64,000 nt of DNA from Megalobrama amblycephala (lineage: Eukaryota; Chordata; Actinopteri; Cypriniformes; Xenocyprididae): contig NC_063045.1 of NCBI RefSeq assembly GCF_018812025.1, positions 46,887,852 through 46,951,851 on the forward strand, in the 5' to 3' direction. A program made the position numbers and the translations under genes. The notes below the pieces were generated by a model that saw only the letters and a program-made list of their open reading frames with translations, was not told where the DNA came from and ran no database searches. Shown here piece after piece: positions 24,271 through 34,837 of the stretch (the stretch's first letter is position 1; every line of letters starts with the position of its first letter).

Positions 24271-24669
24271 TTCAACTCCACAGCAACTACATAAATTTAT
24301 CCACTAACCATTCAGAAACATCCAGTTGCATTCTAAAAGTTATAAGTTCTTCCTGAGTCTCTCCATCAGTCTCCGTCACCATTACAGACAATCGTCATTT
24401 TGGCTGCGTCAGATTTGCCAGCTTTGTTGTTGTTGAGCAACTGACGTGTGAGCTGTTAAAGCTCCGCCCTCTTTTGGAAAGCAGGCCAGGAGCAGCAGCT
24501 GATTTGCATTTAAAGGGACACACAAAAATGGCGTATTTTTGCTCACACCCAAATAGGGGCAAATTTGACAAGGTATAATAAATAATCTGTGGGGTATTTT
24601 GAGCTGAAACTTCACAGACTCAGACTTATATTGCATTTTTGTAAAAGGGGCATAATAGGTCCCCTTTAA
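24271..24669 (-). mobile_element. Truncated TTAA-ended element, second copy at 54.1 kb
   Basis: On the minus strand it starts TTAAAGGGGACCTATTATGC and runs through AATACCCCACAGAT, AGAGGGCGGAGCTTTAACA and TTATGTAGTTGCTGTGGAGT. The same order is found on the plus strand at 54095-54500. The match to the other copy ends near 24271, so this copy lacks its far end. No coding capacity. Confidence 0.75.
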
Positions 24670-24694
24670 CAATTTACATTAATGTTCATTTTAG

Positions 24695-24840
24695 TTAAAG
24701 GTATAGGTATCATTTTCTCACCCAAGTCATTCTAAACCTGTACGACTTTCTTTCTTCTGCAAAACACAAAGGAAGATATTTCTAGGATCTGAATAAAATA
24801 TAGCATAAAACAATTCTCATATACCGTTGTACTGAAAAAC
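24695..24840 (+). repeat. Diverged fragment of the GGATAGTTCACCC family
   Basis: TTAAAGGTATAGGTATCATT, then CAAGTCATTCTAAACCTGTA and GACTTTCTTTCTTCTGC, matches the order of strings in the better-preserved copy at 53888. It lies 25 bases from the preceding element. Confidence 0.65.
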
Positions 24841-25889
24841 AGGTTTTGTGGAATATACAGCAACAACAGAACAACTGTAATGCAACGTATAACTTTGACT
24901 GCTCTGCATGTTTTGAGAGAAGTGAGATGAAGCAGTGTATCAGGTGAAAAGCAATAAGCTATGCCCTGAAGATGAAAGCTTCACAAATCCTTTGATGACT
25001 CAGAGTTTGGTGCATAGTGCTGTTTTTGATCAGACTAACTAGAACGGAGGGAGTTTTGCAGAATGCAGTCATGGGTTTGATAAAGTGTCGAGAAAGTCTG
25101 CGACTCGTCAAAGAAATATCTCTCACAAAAAAATACAAATTTCCTCTTAAGCTTGCGTTCCTTGTGAAAAAAAAAAAAAAAAAGCTTTTAAGCCCAAAGA
25201 CACTTACTGTAACGTGTCATTTCTAAAAACATAAACTCTCACTTAGAGTGAACATTCTTGTGGCGTATTTTCATTTCCAGCAGTATAATGGACAATAATA
25301 AGCTAAATCGTGGAGACCCGCAGTGCACTCGGTTCTGGGAAGTGAAGAAATTCTTCATAACTGCAGCAGCAAGAATATTCAGGGGATAAAAATATCTATA
25401 AAACTATAAACTTTTTTTTTTTCCCTTCCCTCTTGAACACTCAACTCTACAGTACCAGTGGGGCCAGAAGGTAATTCGACCGGCCAATTTAAACATGTCA
25501 TGATTGAGCTGGAAAGAACAAACGGACATCAAAGAACAAACCACGAGTCTGAGAGAAAGAGCAGCGTGCTGGCGGGAGGCTGAGAGATGGACGAGAAACA
25601 AGTGGGGTGGGGGGTTCGATTCGTGTGTCATTACGACCACACCGCTGTGTTGCTATTCTGGATTCCTGGGGTTTGACATCTAGATTGCAGATGGATAAGT
25701 GTGCCTTAAAACCACATCCCCCATCAGGGAAAAGAAAATCATTTCTCATAACGGCATCTATTTACTGGCACGGCCTATCTCTCCCACAGGGCCCGAAACA
25801 AATGAAAATGTTATTTCTCTCCTCATGAACTCCCACCTTTTCTGTCTGCCTTTTTTCACTGCCAGCAATTTCATTCTCCCTCTAAATTT
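24841..25889. other. No feature supported
   Basis: Poly(A) at about 25168-25183. Overlapping short frames at 25400-25900 lack splice context and recognisable domains. Confidence 0.3.
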
Positions 25890-26230
25890 GAGTTAAGTCC
25901 ATGACTAGGGGGAAATAACGTCTCTGGAATAATCTTTCTGAAACTATGATTCCAGGGGGTTGTGTTCCTCTTTATATATTTATATACCTTCACATTTATT
26001 TACTCTGTTCTCAGGCTTTTTGCCTTGCGGTTTTGGAGGAAATTGCAGTGGCTTCTGATATAGAAGTGATGCGACATACGGAGGATCTCTCTGTAATCCC
26101 CTCAACCGCAGCGAGGCCTTGACGGGGACCGAACATGCCCTCTGCCAAACATATAAACAGCCCTGATGTGGACAGACAGCCGCGCACAACAGCGCCTGTC
26201 AGAGAGGTATTTCGAGCGTCACTCAGAGCT
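25890..26230. promoter_or_regulatory. Candidate CNE or weak exon-like segment
   Basis: Balanced, non-repetitive DNA. A good acceptor-like sequence (TTTATTTACTCTGTTCTCAG, ending near 26013) is followed by an open frame that reads LEEIAVASDIEVMRHTEDL and stops near 26108. The only possible donor (CTCTCT|GTAATC) is poor, so I do not call an exon. Confidence 0.25.
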
Positions 26231-26837
26231 GATGCAAAGCACAATATTAGCTCAACCCTGTGCAATGTTAAGCTTGAATGACACAATGGTAAGCATTGCA
26301 AAACAACCAGATAAAAGGCTTTTTTAGTATAGTGGTGAACACACGTGATCAGAGACGTAGAGCTGTGCTGTGCAAACGGTCAACACAAGCTTGAATCCAG
26401 CTCACAATAATCCTCAATCTTGTTCCTCACACTTCTCCACATCACTTCCCGTCAATCTCTGGTGGTTCTCAACCGTTACCCAACACAATATTCAAAGGGC
26501 CTTCAAATATGCTATAACATTTCTTTCAACATGTTTAGCTGTAAATATGATGAAGCTTGTTTCAAACTTTCCTATTAACAGAAACTGGGAGTGTCAACAT
26601 GTTATATTAATTTAAAAACAATTATTTTTGTGATTCATGTTCTTTAATAAAAGGGAGTTTAGTTGAAGGGAGAAAAAAGAAATATTCCGCTAATACCTCT
26701 GATTTATGTGCTTTTTAGAATTTTAAGTTAGATTATTTTGAATATAACTTCATTTAAATCATTTTAAATCATCATTTTAAGTCATCTTGCATATCTGAAG
26801 TCTGCTGAGGCCTTCTGGTTGAGAACCACAACACAGT
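26231..26837. other. No feature supported
   Basis: Short-frame AT-rich spacer. Confidence 0.3.
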
Positions 26838-27133
26838 GTTGTCCAAAAGTCTAAGGTCACAGTTAAAATATGGGATTCAAAATTAAATTTAAACCTGGAA
26901 ATAAACAGAAAGGTGAAATAAAAAATAAAATAAACTAAGTAATGCTATGATGTAAACAAACAAACAAACAAACAAATATTTAAGCTTAAGCCCCATTTCA
27001 TCCTAAGTCATTAATCAAAAGAGTTGAATTTTTCACTCAAATTGTTATGCTATAATGTTCAATGAAATATTGCAAATGACAAAAATGCACAATAGAAGCA
27101 TATTCACTAGTGGTCTTAGACTTGTGGATCCCG
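26838..27133. mobile_element. Small inverted-repeat element
   Basis: GTCCAAAAGTCTAAGGTCAC near the left end and the inverse of TAGTGGTCTTAGACTTGTGG near the right end are imperfect inverted repeats about 295 bp apart. (AAAC)n lies inside at 26954-26975. No coding capacity. Confidence 0.55.
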
Positions 27134-28222
27134 TGACTTCAGCTCTGGGCAGGGTTGTGCTATAAACGGTGGTTTGAGGTGGATGTTTTAATGGCTTGTT
27201 CTTTACAGGACTCTTTAACACTCCGTGTGTACTCAGCCTCTTCCACCCAAGCATAAATCTGAACAGAACCATGACAGATAGTTCTGGAACCTTGGCTGGA
27301 TCCAGAACACCCAGCAAGAATTTATGTTTCCCCAACCACCTGCGTGGCCTGACATGCCATTTAAACGGCTGCTGGAAGAAAATCAAAACCGAGTAAATAC
27401 TTTACTTTTTTATTCCATTTCATGCTTTTTTTTTTCTTCTTTTGCATACGAGGAGGAAAACTTGTGGTTGTTACACTAAATCATAAAGGCAATAAAACTT
27501 AGCTATTTGTTACAAATCACAAATCCTTTATACAACTAACTCTAACAGAAATACGAGATTTTCTTTATTTACTCGTTTCCTTTGATCATATAGCTCTGTG
27601 CTTTGAATGAAGTAATGAAGAAATGTTTCATTTTATTCTCAACAGACACACTTCTCTGATCTCGGTCTGACCAGATAGTGAATAACTAAAAAACACAGCA
27701 CAGTCCATTAAGTCAACGTCAGTGAGCACAATGCCACTGTGACGCCTGCAGTGTGTTAAAAGCCCCTTTGAATACAGTCTAATGGTTCAGACTCCAGTGA
27801 TATACCTTCTCACTGCAGCCCAGCAGACACATTCACACATTAAAATCCTATGGGGGACGAAACAGCGGGAAGTCCGGGCATGGAGATAATGGCCATTCAG
27901 ACTGCAATATACGATTGGCCTACAGAGCTGTAAAGCGGGGAAGGTGGTATTTGAAGGCTCAACTTTGTGTTCTTTATTAATACAACAGTATGAAACAAAA
28001 TCTGGCTAATGCCAGCATGCTGGCTTCATATAAAAACACAATTGATCCTTCAAATCAAAATTACAAACAAAATCTGTTTGGATGGGCCACTTTTGAAGCT
28101 GCTGAAAATAGTCAATATAAACACCACTATGACCAATCAACTGAATTTCACAAATTACTAAACATGTACTGATAAAATGTATACTGTAAACATTATACAA
28201 TCAATAAGTCACGGCAACATAT
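27134..28222. other. Spacer with an unassigned 113-codon minus frame
   Basis: A minus frame (27386-27045) runs from here into the small element on the left. It has no domain that I recognise and extends into repeat sequence, so it is not called a gene. The rest is AT-rich spacer. Confidence 0.3.
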
Positions 28223-28474
28223 TGTTACATGTTTGGTCATTTTGAGTTCCTTTGTGTTTCCCCTGCGACCTAGTTTTTCTGTGTTCTGATTAGTTCATTC
28301 ATCCCACCTGCTGTCTCATTAATTATCCCATTAGTCTTAGTGTTTAAATACCCTTAGTTTCCTTCTAGTCACTGTCAGTCTACATGTGTGCACTGGCGTT
28401 TTGTTGCTTTCTATACGTTTTCTGTGAAGATTTCCATTAAAGTATATTCCTTTGTCGTGCAAGTCATTGCTACA
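28223..28474 (+). repeat. 5' long terminal repeat
   Basis: 252-bp direct repeat starting TG and ending CA. It contains ATTAAAG, a possible polyadenylation signal, in a part of about 50 bases that the 3' copy lacks. The following bases (ATAGACCAACC) do not match a primer-binding site I can name. Confidence 0.8.
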
Positions 28475-28538
28475 ATAGACCAACCTACAAAGTTTTTTTG
28501 TGCCGTTTTTCCTTTCTGTTTATATTTTTGTTTTCCCC

Positions 28539-28948
28539 ATGGGTCCAGTCCAGCTTCTTGGCTTGGAGCAGGGAGACCGTCTGCTGGAGACACCCAGGAC
28601 TTTTTACATCTGGCGTGCCTTAAGCACTACCCTGATCACTCGCTCTGTGTTTTCTACCTCACCAGCCTGTGCAAGCGATCAAAGGCACGCCTACCAGCGG
28701 ACGGCCCCAGAGAGGATTTCTCTGCATTTGCGGAGTGGGTGCTGGTGAACAATGACTCTATGTTTACCATTGGCCTGGAAGATCACACCAGTCCACACAG
28801 AGTGCCTGTGGAGCTTATTATTTTGAGGAATAAAAGGACATTTTTGAGGCAGATCTTATTCACTTTTTTTGGCATCCCCTGAATTTCCAGTGCCCCCTGT
28901 AGCTCCAGTGTTTCCTGTTTCTCCAGCGCTCCCTGTGTCTCCAGAATA
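28539..28948 (+). pseudogene. gag-like remnant of the LTR element, frameshifted
   Basis: The frame starting at the ATG at 28539 reads MGPVQLLGLEQGD. At about 28585-28592 the similarity shifts to the frame that reads HYPDHSLCVFYLTSLC and EDFSAFAEWVLVNN, an arrangement found in gag-like proteins of cyprinid LTR elements. This domain would form the particle core. A proline-rich frame (28878-28944, PVFPVSPALPVSPE type) then ends in TAG. The frame change and the stop show that the copy is dead. The 164-codon frame that starts at 28388 begins inside the 5' LTR, so its ATG is not a credible start. Family assignment is from memory of related elements and is moderate. Confidence 0.6.
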
Positions 28949-29009
28949 GCCGCCCAGCCTTCCTCTCCCACCTCCTCAATCAGCCATTTCCTCAGCCCTG
29001 CCTCTGCTG

Positions 29010-29723
29010 ATGTCCTTCAGCCCCTCTGCAGCTCTCATTGGCACTGAAGACCTGCCCAGTGCCTTCAGGCCATCATCTCCACTCAGCACAGAGGATCCCC
29101 TGCTTCCACCTCTAACCTCTGGGCCCACTGCTCCACCTCGGCCATCTGACGCTTCGACTCCGCCTTGGCTTCTCCCTCCCTTGGCCCCACTAGACACCAT
29201 CGGCCATACAGCTTCTCCGGGATCCCTCATCCCTCCAGCTTCGCCTTGGTCAGCTGTCGACCTGCCAGTGCCTTCGGCTCCTTCTGGTTCCTCCTTCATC
29301 CTTGGTCCCACCGGCTCAGCCTCTGTCTTCTGGATTTCCGGTTGCTCATCACCGCGGCTTCACCTCGGTCTCCAGGACCATCAGTGCCGCATGGGCACAT
29401 CAGCTCCACCAGGCGTCTTTGGTGTTGCATCAGTCGGTCGTCCCCAGGGTGTCTGTTTCCATCAAGTCGGCTACACCATGGCTCCTCTCGCCTTCGACTC
29501 CACCCTGGGGCCTCATCCTAGCTGGCCTTTGGCATGTCATCTGGCTCCTCCTGCTCCCTACTGGCTCCTCCCACCTCCCACTCCTCCTTGGACTATTTCT
29601 TTGTTTATGAACGATTTCATTTATTTTGCTCCACGCCCAGCTCCTGAGCTCCCGCCCTCCCTCCCTCCTCAGTTGTATTCTGTCTTTTACGGAGCGAAGA
29701 TGTGCCTTCCCGGGAGGGGGTGA
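29010..29723 (+). pseudogene. Proline/serine-rich tail frame of the LTR element
   Basis: A 237-codon frame rich in Pro, Ser, Leu and Trp, in the same frame as the proline-rich segment upstream of the TAG at 28945. It ends 2 bases before the 3' LTR. It overlaps the purine tract and has no catalytic motif (no D-S/T-G protease, no YxDD). Best read as the decayed C-terminal part of the element's gag-like polyprotein and not as a host gene. The low complexity makes translation-based identification unreliable. Confidence 0.5.
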
Positions 29724-29725
29724 TC

Positions 29726-29931
29726 TGTTACATGTTTGGTAATTTTGTTCCTTTGTGTTTCCACTGTGACCTAGTTTTTTTTAGTGTTCTGATTAGTTCA
29801 TTCATCCCACCTGTTGTCTTGTTAATTATCCCATTAGTCCCAGTGTTTAAATACCCTTAGTTTCCTTCTAGTCACTGTCAGTCTATGTGTGTGTGTGTTC
29901 TTGTATATTCCTTCGTCGAGTCATTGCTACA
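29726..29931 (+). repeat. 3' long terminal repeat
   Basis: 206-bp partner of the 5' repeat. It lacks about 50 bases present there and has a (GT)n run at about 29886-29898 in their place. Confidence 0.8.
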
Positions 29932-30149
29932 GCCAAGCTCGATACAAATTTTTTCAAAATAATTAAAGCAATTTCAACTGAATTTCTTGAAAGTTATAAG
30001 AGATTCAACTAGATAAGATTAGATCGATTTAAAAAAAAAAAAAAGATTTAAAATGACTTGTACAAGCAACATGACTAAAAAAAATTAAGGCAGCAACTGT
30101 ATATAAAACTACATATAAATAAAACCTATTATTATGATCACATTTAAGT

Positions 30150-30285
30150 GTATTCATTTAGAAGTTGTTTTATCCAAAGTGACTTACTATATATTGCATT
30201 CATTTTAATAGTTTATGCATTCCCTGGGAATCAAACCCATGACCTTGCCGTTGTTAGCCCTACTGTTTGAACTACATGAATATTT
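30150..30285 (-). mobile_element. tRNA-derived SINE fragment
   Basis: On the minus strand the stretch reads GGTCATGGGTTTGATTCCCA, a B-box-like sequence, preceded by GTAGTTCAAACAGTAGGGC, a diverged A-box region. The tRNA-like head and the following TGCATAAACTATT/AAGTCACTTTGGATAAAAC body match the layout of a common fish SINE. Pol III transcription is known for the family; this copy is mutated (GTAGCTCAG is the usual start) and likely inactive. Confidence 0.7.
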
Positions 30286-32570
30286 ATTAAAAATGTACTT
30301 TTTACTTTTACTATTTAAAAACATTTAATACAATTATACAATTTAAAATAATACAATTTATCAGGACGTCACAATGCACCAAATATTACCACTTAACTGT
30401 GGTAAAATCATTCCCCGTATTCTCTGGCAGCCACAAGTCAATGTAGGGAATCCAGTACAACAGTGAGAGATTTGATTTGCAGTGCTGAACAGTTTCGGCC
30501 ATGCTTTGCGAGGAGAAATGGAGAGTAACCAGGCCTACAACCTCACCATACGAGACCTTTCCAACTTCTCCTCCCACTTTCTCTGGAGAACCTCACATAG
30601 CCTTTCCGTCAGCACCTGGGTCTGCTGAAGATACGGCAGTGCTACTTGGCCTGGACAAGGCTGTCTCTATCCATCATAAGGAAGGATCATTAAGGACTGA
30701 AAACACAAATCGCCTCTGAGGAAGCCAAACAAGCAGGGAGGAAAAAAATGGCAGGAAGAGAAAGAAGTCTGGTATATTTACAACATAGGCTTGGGGAATA
30801 GGGTCATGGCAGCTCAGTTGAACACACACACAGAGGTTCCAGGTCAGAGTGATTTGTAGGCCCGGGAGATGTGAGCTTGAGCTGGTGTTTATGAAAGCGA
30901 CTGATGCCTGTATCCTGGTTGGCAAGGTTGAATTTATTTTAGGTCATAGTCAACTTATTTTCTGTAAAAGCAATGTATTTGACAACTTTTCTCAAGTGAC
31001 ACTTGCTCCACAGAGGGTAAGGGGTGTTGAAGCATTTCACCCGTATGCTGTGTGTATGTTGTACAGTGAAGACACAGACATGATTTCTATACAGGCTCAG
31101 AGTCAAAAATCTTTTCTTTTCCCCTCTCTTTCTCTGCCGCATTCTCGCACATTCAGAATATGGTACCCACATTGGTCTCTTATTGCTATGGCAACTAGCG
31201 ATTTCTCTTGCTCCTTGGGCCCATGCTGTCATTATCCAATCAGAACAAGACCTTTGTTAAGATTCCCTCAGGCTCCACTTATTCAACTCACTATGATGAA
31301 CTGACCTTAACACTAAAGGGAAACAGAGAGAGAACGACAGCAAGAGAGAGATTCCTCCAAGCTATCCGTCTTTATCTGGAAAAATAAATAAATGAGGAAA
31401 CGACGGGCATTTAAATGGCATTACAATATGCACTCTGATCTGAAAAGAAGACAAAGAGAAAGAGACAACCCAGTCTCTGCCAGCATTTTTGTCTGTCTGC
31501 CTCTCTCTCACTCCCTTCCTCTCACTTTCTTTGGGTGAAAAGAGGAGGAATTTGGAGAAAAATTGAACAAGGTTAGCTGGTGAATGACTGAATGCTGTTA
31601 AACTGGACAGGATTTAAAGATACTGAGCTGGTAACTGGCTCTGGTTCAGACACGCTGTAAACCAGATCAAACAAATATATTCACAAACACAAAATTTGAC
31701 ATGAGAGAAGAAAATAACAATCCGACTTCTGTAAAACAGACTGAAAATGCACATGCTCCAACACACTGAGCAATGGAGATCATGTAAGTTTAATGTCAGT
31801 CTCCGACTGTGTTCATTAGTCATTTCATGCTCAATATTCTACAGTCCAGCTAAAAATCAACCCAAATTAATCTAAAAAAAAAAAAAAAATGAATATTGTA
31901 CAATATAAATTATATGAATAAAATTGTACAAAATAAAATGTAAAAAAAACTACTAAAATAAAGTGAAAATCTATGAAGATAGGGGGGAAAATGTAGCACA
32001 TGGAATTCATACTACTATTTTTACACAAGCCACGGTTGACTTGACTCTCTAGAGGATAGAAAACTTGCACTTGATGCTTTAGAGCCTCAATATGATTCCC
32101 GACTTGATGGGTAAGTGCTAGCTGTATGTGTAGATATGTTCATTTGTATTGTCTCTCTACCATCGCCCATGATGGACAGTTAGCTGTTAGATAATGACAG
32201 CCCCATACAGACAGGCTTTGATTAAAGAAGACCACCCTGTCACTGTGTGTCAAAATCTGTTGCCACATTCAAACAAAAACACTCTCAGAGTCAACTCAGT
32301 CCACACCTGCCAACAGTGAATGAATTGAGGTAGATTTAAGACAATAAAAATGTCTTAGCAGCCATGAGACTCTAAAGAGATATTTTCTTCAGCATTATTC
32401 ATTCAATTCAATTCATGTACATTTTTTCACATCTGGACCTTTGAAATGCTTAAATTAAATTAACAATAAAGAGTCAAGTCTATTTTATTTAATAGCGCTT
32501 TTCACAAAACAGATCGTTTCAAGGGACAAAAGAATGAAATAGTTAAGGGTGACTAAAACTTTCACAAAAA
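30286..32570. other. No gene supported
   Basis: About 2.3 kb. The frames at 30501-30719, 30849-31304 (151 codons) and 30939-31232 overlap one another on opposite strands and show no domain. GA-rich runs at 31325-31350 and 31440-31470. Poly(A) at about 31875-31889. Confidence 0.3.
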
Positions 32571-32607
32571 TCTATCTATCTATATCTATATCTATATATA
32601 TATATAT
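32571..32607. repeat. (TATC)n/(AT)n microsatellite
   Basis: TCTATC units pass into TATATATATA. Confidence 0.9.
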
Positions 32608-33699
32608 GGGATCAGCAGGGGTGAGAAAACTAAACATAAAATTGTGTCTCTCTCTTTAAATAAATTCAATTATAATTAACATTTTCTTAAGGATAAAAAA
32701 AAAAAATCTATCTCAGCTAATGCTATAAACTATATACAAGGAGCCCTTTCTTGCACATTACTATAATATTAAAGCTTACAATTAACAACAACGGCCAAAC
32801 TATTAAATTCAGCTTCTTTTTATTTTTAGATGTAATTTACATTAAATGTAAATTGCACACAAGGCAAGTTTTGCATTAACTTATAATTTTTCAATTATGT
32901 TTATACTCCAATTCATTTTTGAAATATGATCATTTACACAGTTACTCTCATAACTTGTTTTCATGACAAATTTATTTAAACACATATTAAATAATTAAGA
33001 CATTACTAACAAGTAAAGTAAATATAATGAATATATAAGCTAATATAGTGCATATATTTAGTGAAATGCTCCACTCTAGAGTTAATTTCTCCAGTGAACT
33101 AACATGCTGTGGACACTAAATGACTTGCCTGAGGTGGTTGTAATGCTACGTGAGATCCACGGTGGAAACACTGGCTGAGAGATTACACGTAAACATATCT
33201 ATGCATTGTTCTTTTTCTTCTGCGCTTTTTCCTTTTGTGGCAGTTAACAAACAGAGTTGCATTGCTGTGCGCGCCCCCTTCTGGATTATAGTGTGAACTG
33301 CCTGTGACTGACTGTATTCGTCATCTGTACCGTGATGGTTCGGGATGAATACCGTTACACCCCTAAAATACACCCCCCGCTGTGGCATCTAAAGGAAGAG
33401 TGCTATCTATATAGATAAGTGTGTGTATGTGTGTGTGTTTGTGTGAGTGTAGTGCTGGCCAGTTTAGGCATAACAGCAAAGCAGAGAGGGAGGAGTGGCA
33501 GGTTTATTGAGGTGCTGTCACCAGCTGTGTTTCAGGTCAGAGTGACTGACAGCTGATTTAGAGCAGTGCTGTTAAGCTATAAAGCAATCATAACCACTAC
33601 TGTTCTTCAGACAAGCAAAAACAACCTCCTCATGTTGGCACACTAGCACAAATGCACAAACAAATGCGTTTTTCTGCCACACACACGGACACACATTCT
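32608..33699. other. No gene supported
   Basis: AT-rich spacer with a GTGTGTATGTGTGTGTG run near 33420-33437. Confidence 0.35.
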
Positions 33700-34180
33700 C
33701 AACTCCCTCAGCTAATTATAGGTGCGGTGCAACCGCCATATCTAAATGCATGTCTCTAATAAGGAACATTTCAAATTAGAGAACGAGCGAGTGAGTGGGA
33801 GAAGAAGAGAGAGAGAACGGGAGTGACGAATGGAGACGGCAAAAGAACTACTAGATAATTGATGCGAGCAATTACAACTTCCATGTCGGAGCAAATTGGT
33901 CGGCATTTCTCAGCATGTAAGGGCCCCTGACCTCATTATAACGACTGTGTAGAGAAATAATCAAAATTAGCAGTGAGGTTTGAGGATCCGTGACAAACAG
34001 AGAGCGGAAAGTTTGACTCTAATGTAATCTGTTTTGACTTCAGCCACCAGAGAGCAATATCCGCAGGTCAAAAGCTTCAGCAGAAATATGACCTCTCCGC
34101 AAAATGCTGTGGACTCTCTCCACGTCCCGGCAAAATCAAATAATAACAGTAATCATTAAGAACAACATCTATATTATATG
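33700..34180. promoter_or_regulatory. Candidate conserved non-coding element
   Basis: CAGCTAATTATAGGTGC, CTAGATAATTGATGCGAG, GAGCAATTACAAC and AATAATCAAAATTAGCAG occur in a non-repetitive, stop-filled block. Homeodomain-core clustering supports an enhancer-like reading. Inference only. Confidence 0.37.
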
Positions 34181-34473
34181 ACATAAATCTGCTCCAGCGG
34201 CCATAATTACAGGGTGGAGATTGTTTTACCACATAGCGAAAGAATCCCCCAGCACAGGCAGAACTAATAATCTACAGCCACTAACCATGACACTGGATTC
34301 AAATATGTTCACTGCAAAATGGCAAGAGGGCTACAAATCCTTGCAAACCACTCAAGACAGTTCCAAAGCGAACACTCAGGGGACCAAGAGAAAGAATGAT
34401 TTTTCATAAAGTTACATTTAGATGAAGTACTGGAAACACATACATAACTAAACTAGCTGCAATGTGTTTATAG

Positions 34474-34741
34474 TAGAGTTGCACAATTCTGGAGAAATTA
34501 AGAATCACTTTGTTTTTGAGAATCATCTTTGATGCTTTTAAAATAGAGATCAGACAACTAAACAAAAAAATGTAATTTAATCTAGAAACAATGTTAAATC
34601 GCCAACGTAGATTTAAATGTTCAGCTGTGATCGTACTTGTCAAAGGTTTCATAGACATAGCCAAATTGTTGTCATTTAGAAACAAGATCGCGTGTGTGTG
34701 AATGGAGATCACAATCTATTGACTATTAATGGTGCAGCTCT
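34474..34741. mobile_element. Small inverted-repeat element
   Basis: TAGAGTTGCACAATTCTGG at the left and ATGGTGCAGCTCT at the right are short inverted ends of a GAATC-rich cyprinid repeat. About 268 bp, no coding capacity. Confidence 0.55.
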
Positions 34742-34837
34742 GTTTTATAGTGAGTATTATCCTTATATTCATTGATAGTCCAACGCTATTTCACAGTGCT
34801 GAGGATTCATGTTAACAATGCAATTAACTACTTTGAA

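Larger units (their letters stand above)
28223..29931 (+). mobile_element. Decayed non-autonomous LTR retrotransposon
   Basis: Direct repeats beginning TGTTACATGTTTGGT and ending TCATTGCTACA flank 1.25 kb of internal sequence. The long shared core includes GATTAGTTCATTCATCCCAC and GTGTTTAAATACCCTTAG, the latter a TATA-like box. A purine tract (GGGAGGGGG, 29712-29720) sits just before the 3' repeat, as expected for second-strand priming. The interior has only gag-like and proline-rich frames. Protease, reverse transcriptase and integrase are absent, so mobilisation would need another element. No matching target-site duplication is visible (CATAT left, GCCAA right). Confidence 0.82.

Noticed and set aside
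27045..27386. 113-codon minus frame
   Set aside because: It runs into a small inverted-repeat element and has no recognisable domain. An overlapping plus frame is equally open.
28388..28882. 164-codon frame as an intact host gene
   Set aside because: It starts inside an LTR, and only its middle part is gag-like. It belongs to a decayed retroelement.
28976..29311. Gly/Glu-rich 111-codon minus frame
   Set aside because: It is the antisense shadow of the proline-rich retroelement frame.
29010..29723. 237-codon proline-rich frame as a host protein
   Set aside because: It lies between the LTRs, ends next to the 3' LTR and has an in-frame stop just upstream. Its low complexity prevents a credible homology claim.
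30150..30285. A functional tRNA gene
   Set aside because: Only A/B-box-like segments in diverged form, no complete cloverleaf, and the body sequence is that of a SINE.
30849..31304. 151-codon plus frame
   Set aside because: It overlaps a 97-codon frame on the other strand. No domain and no initiation or splice context.
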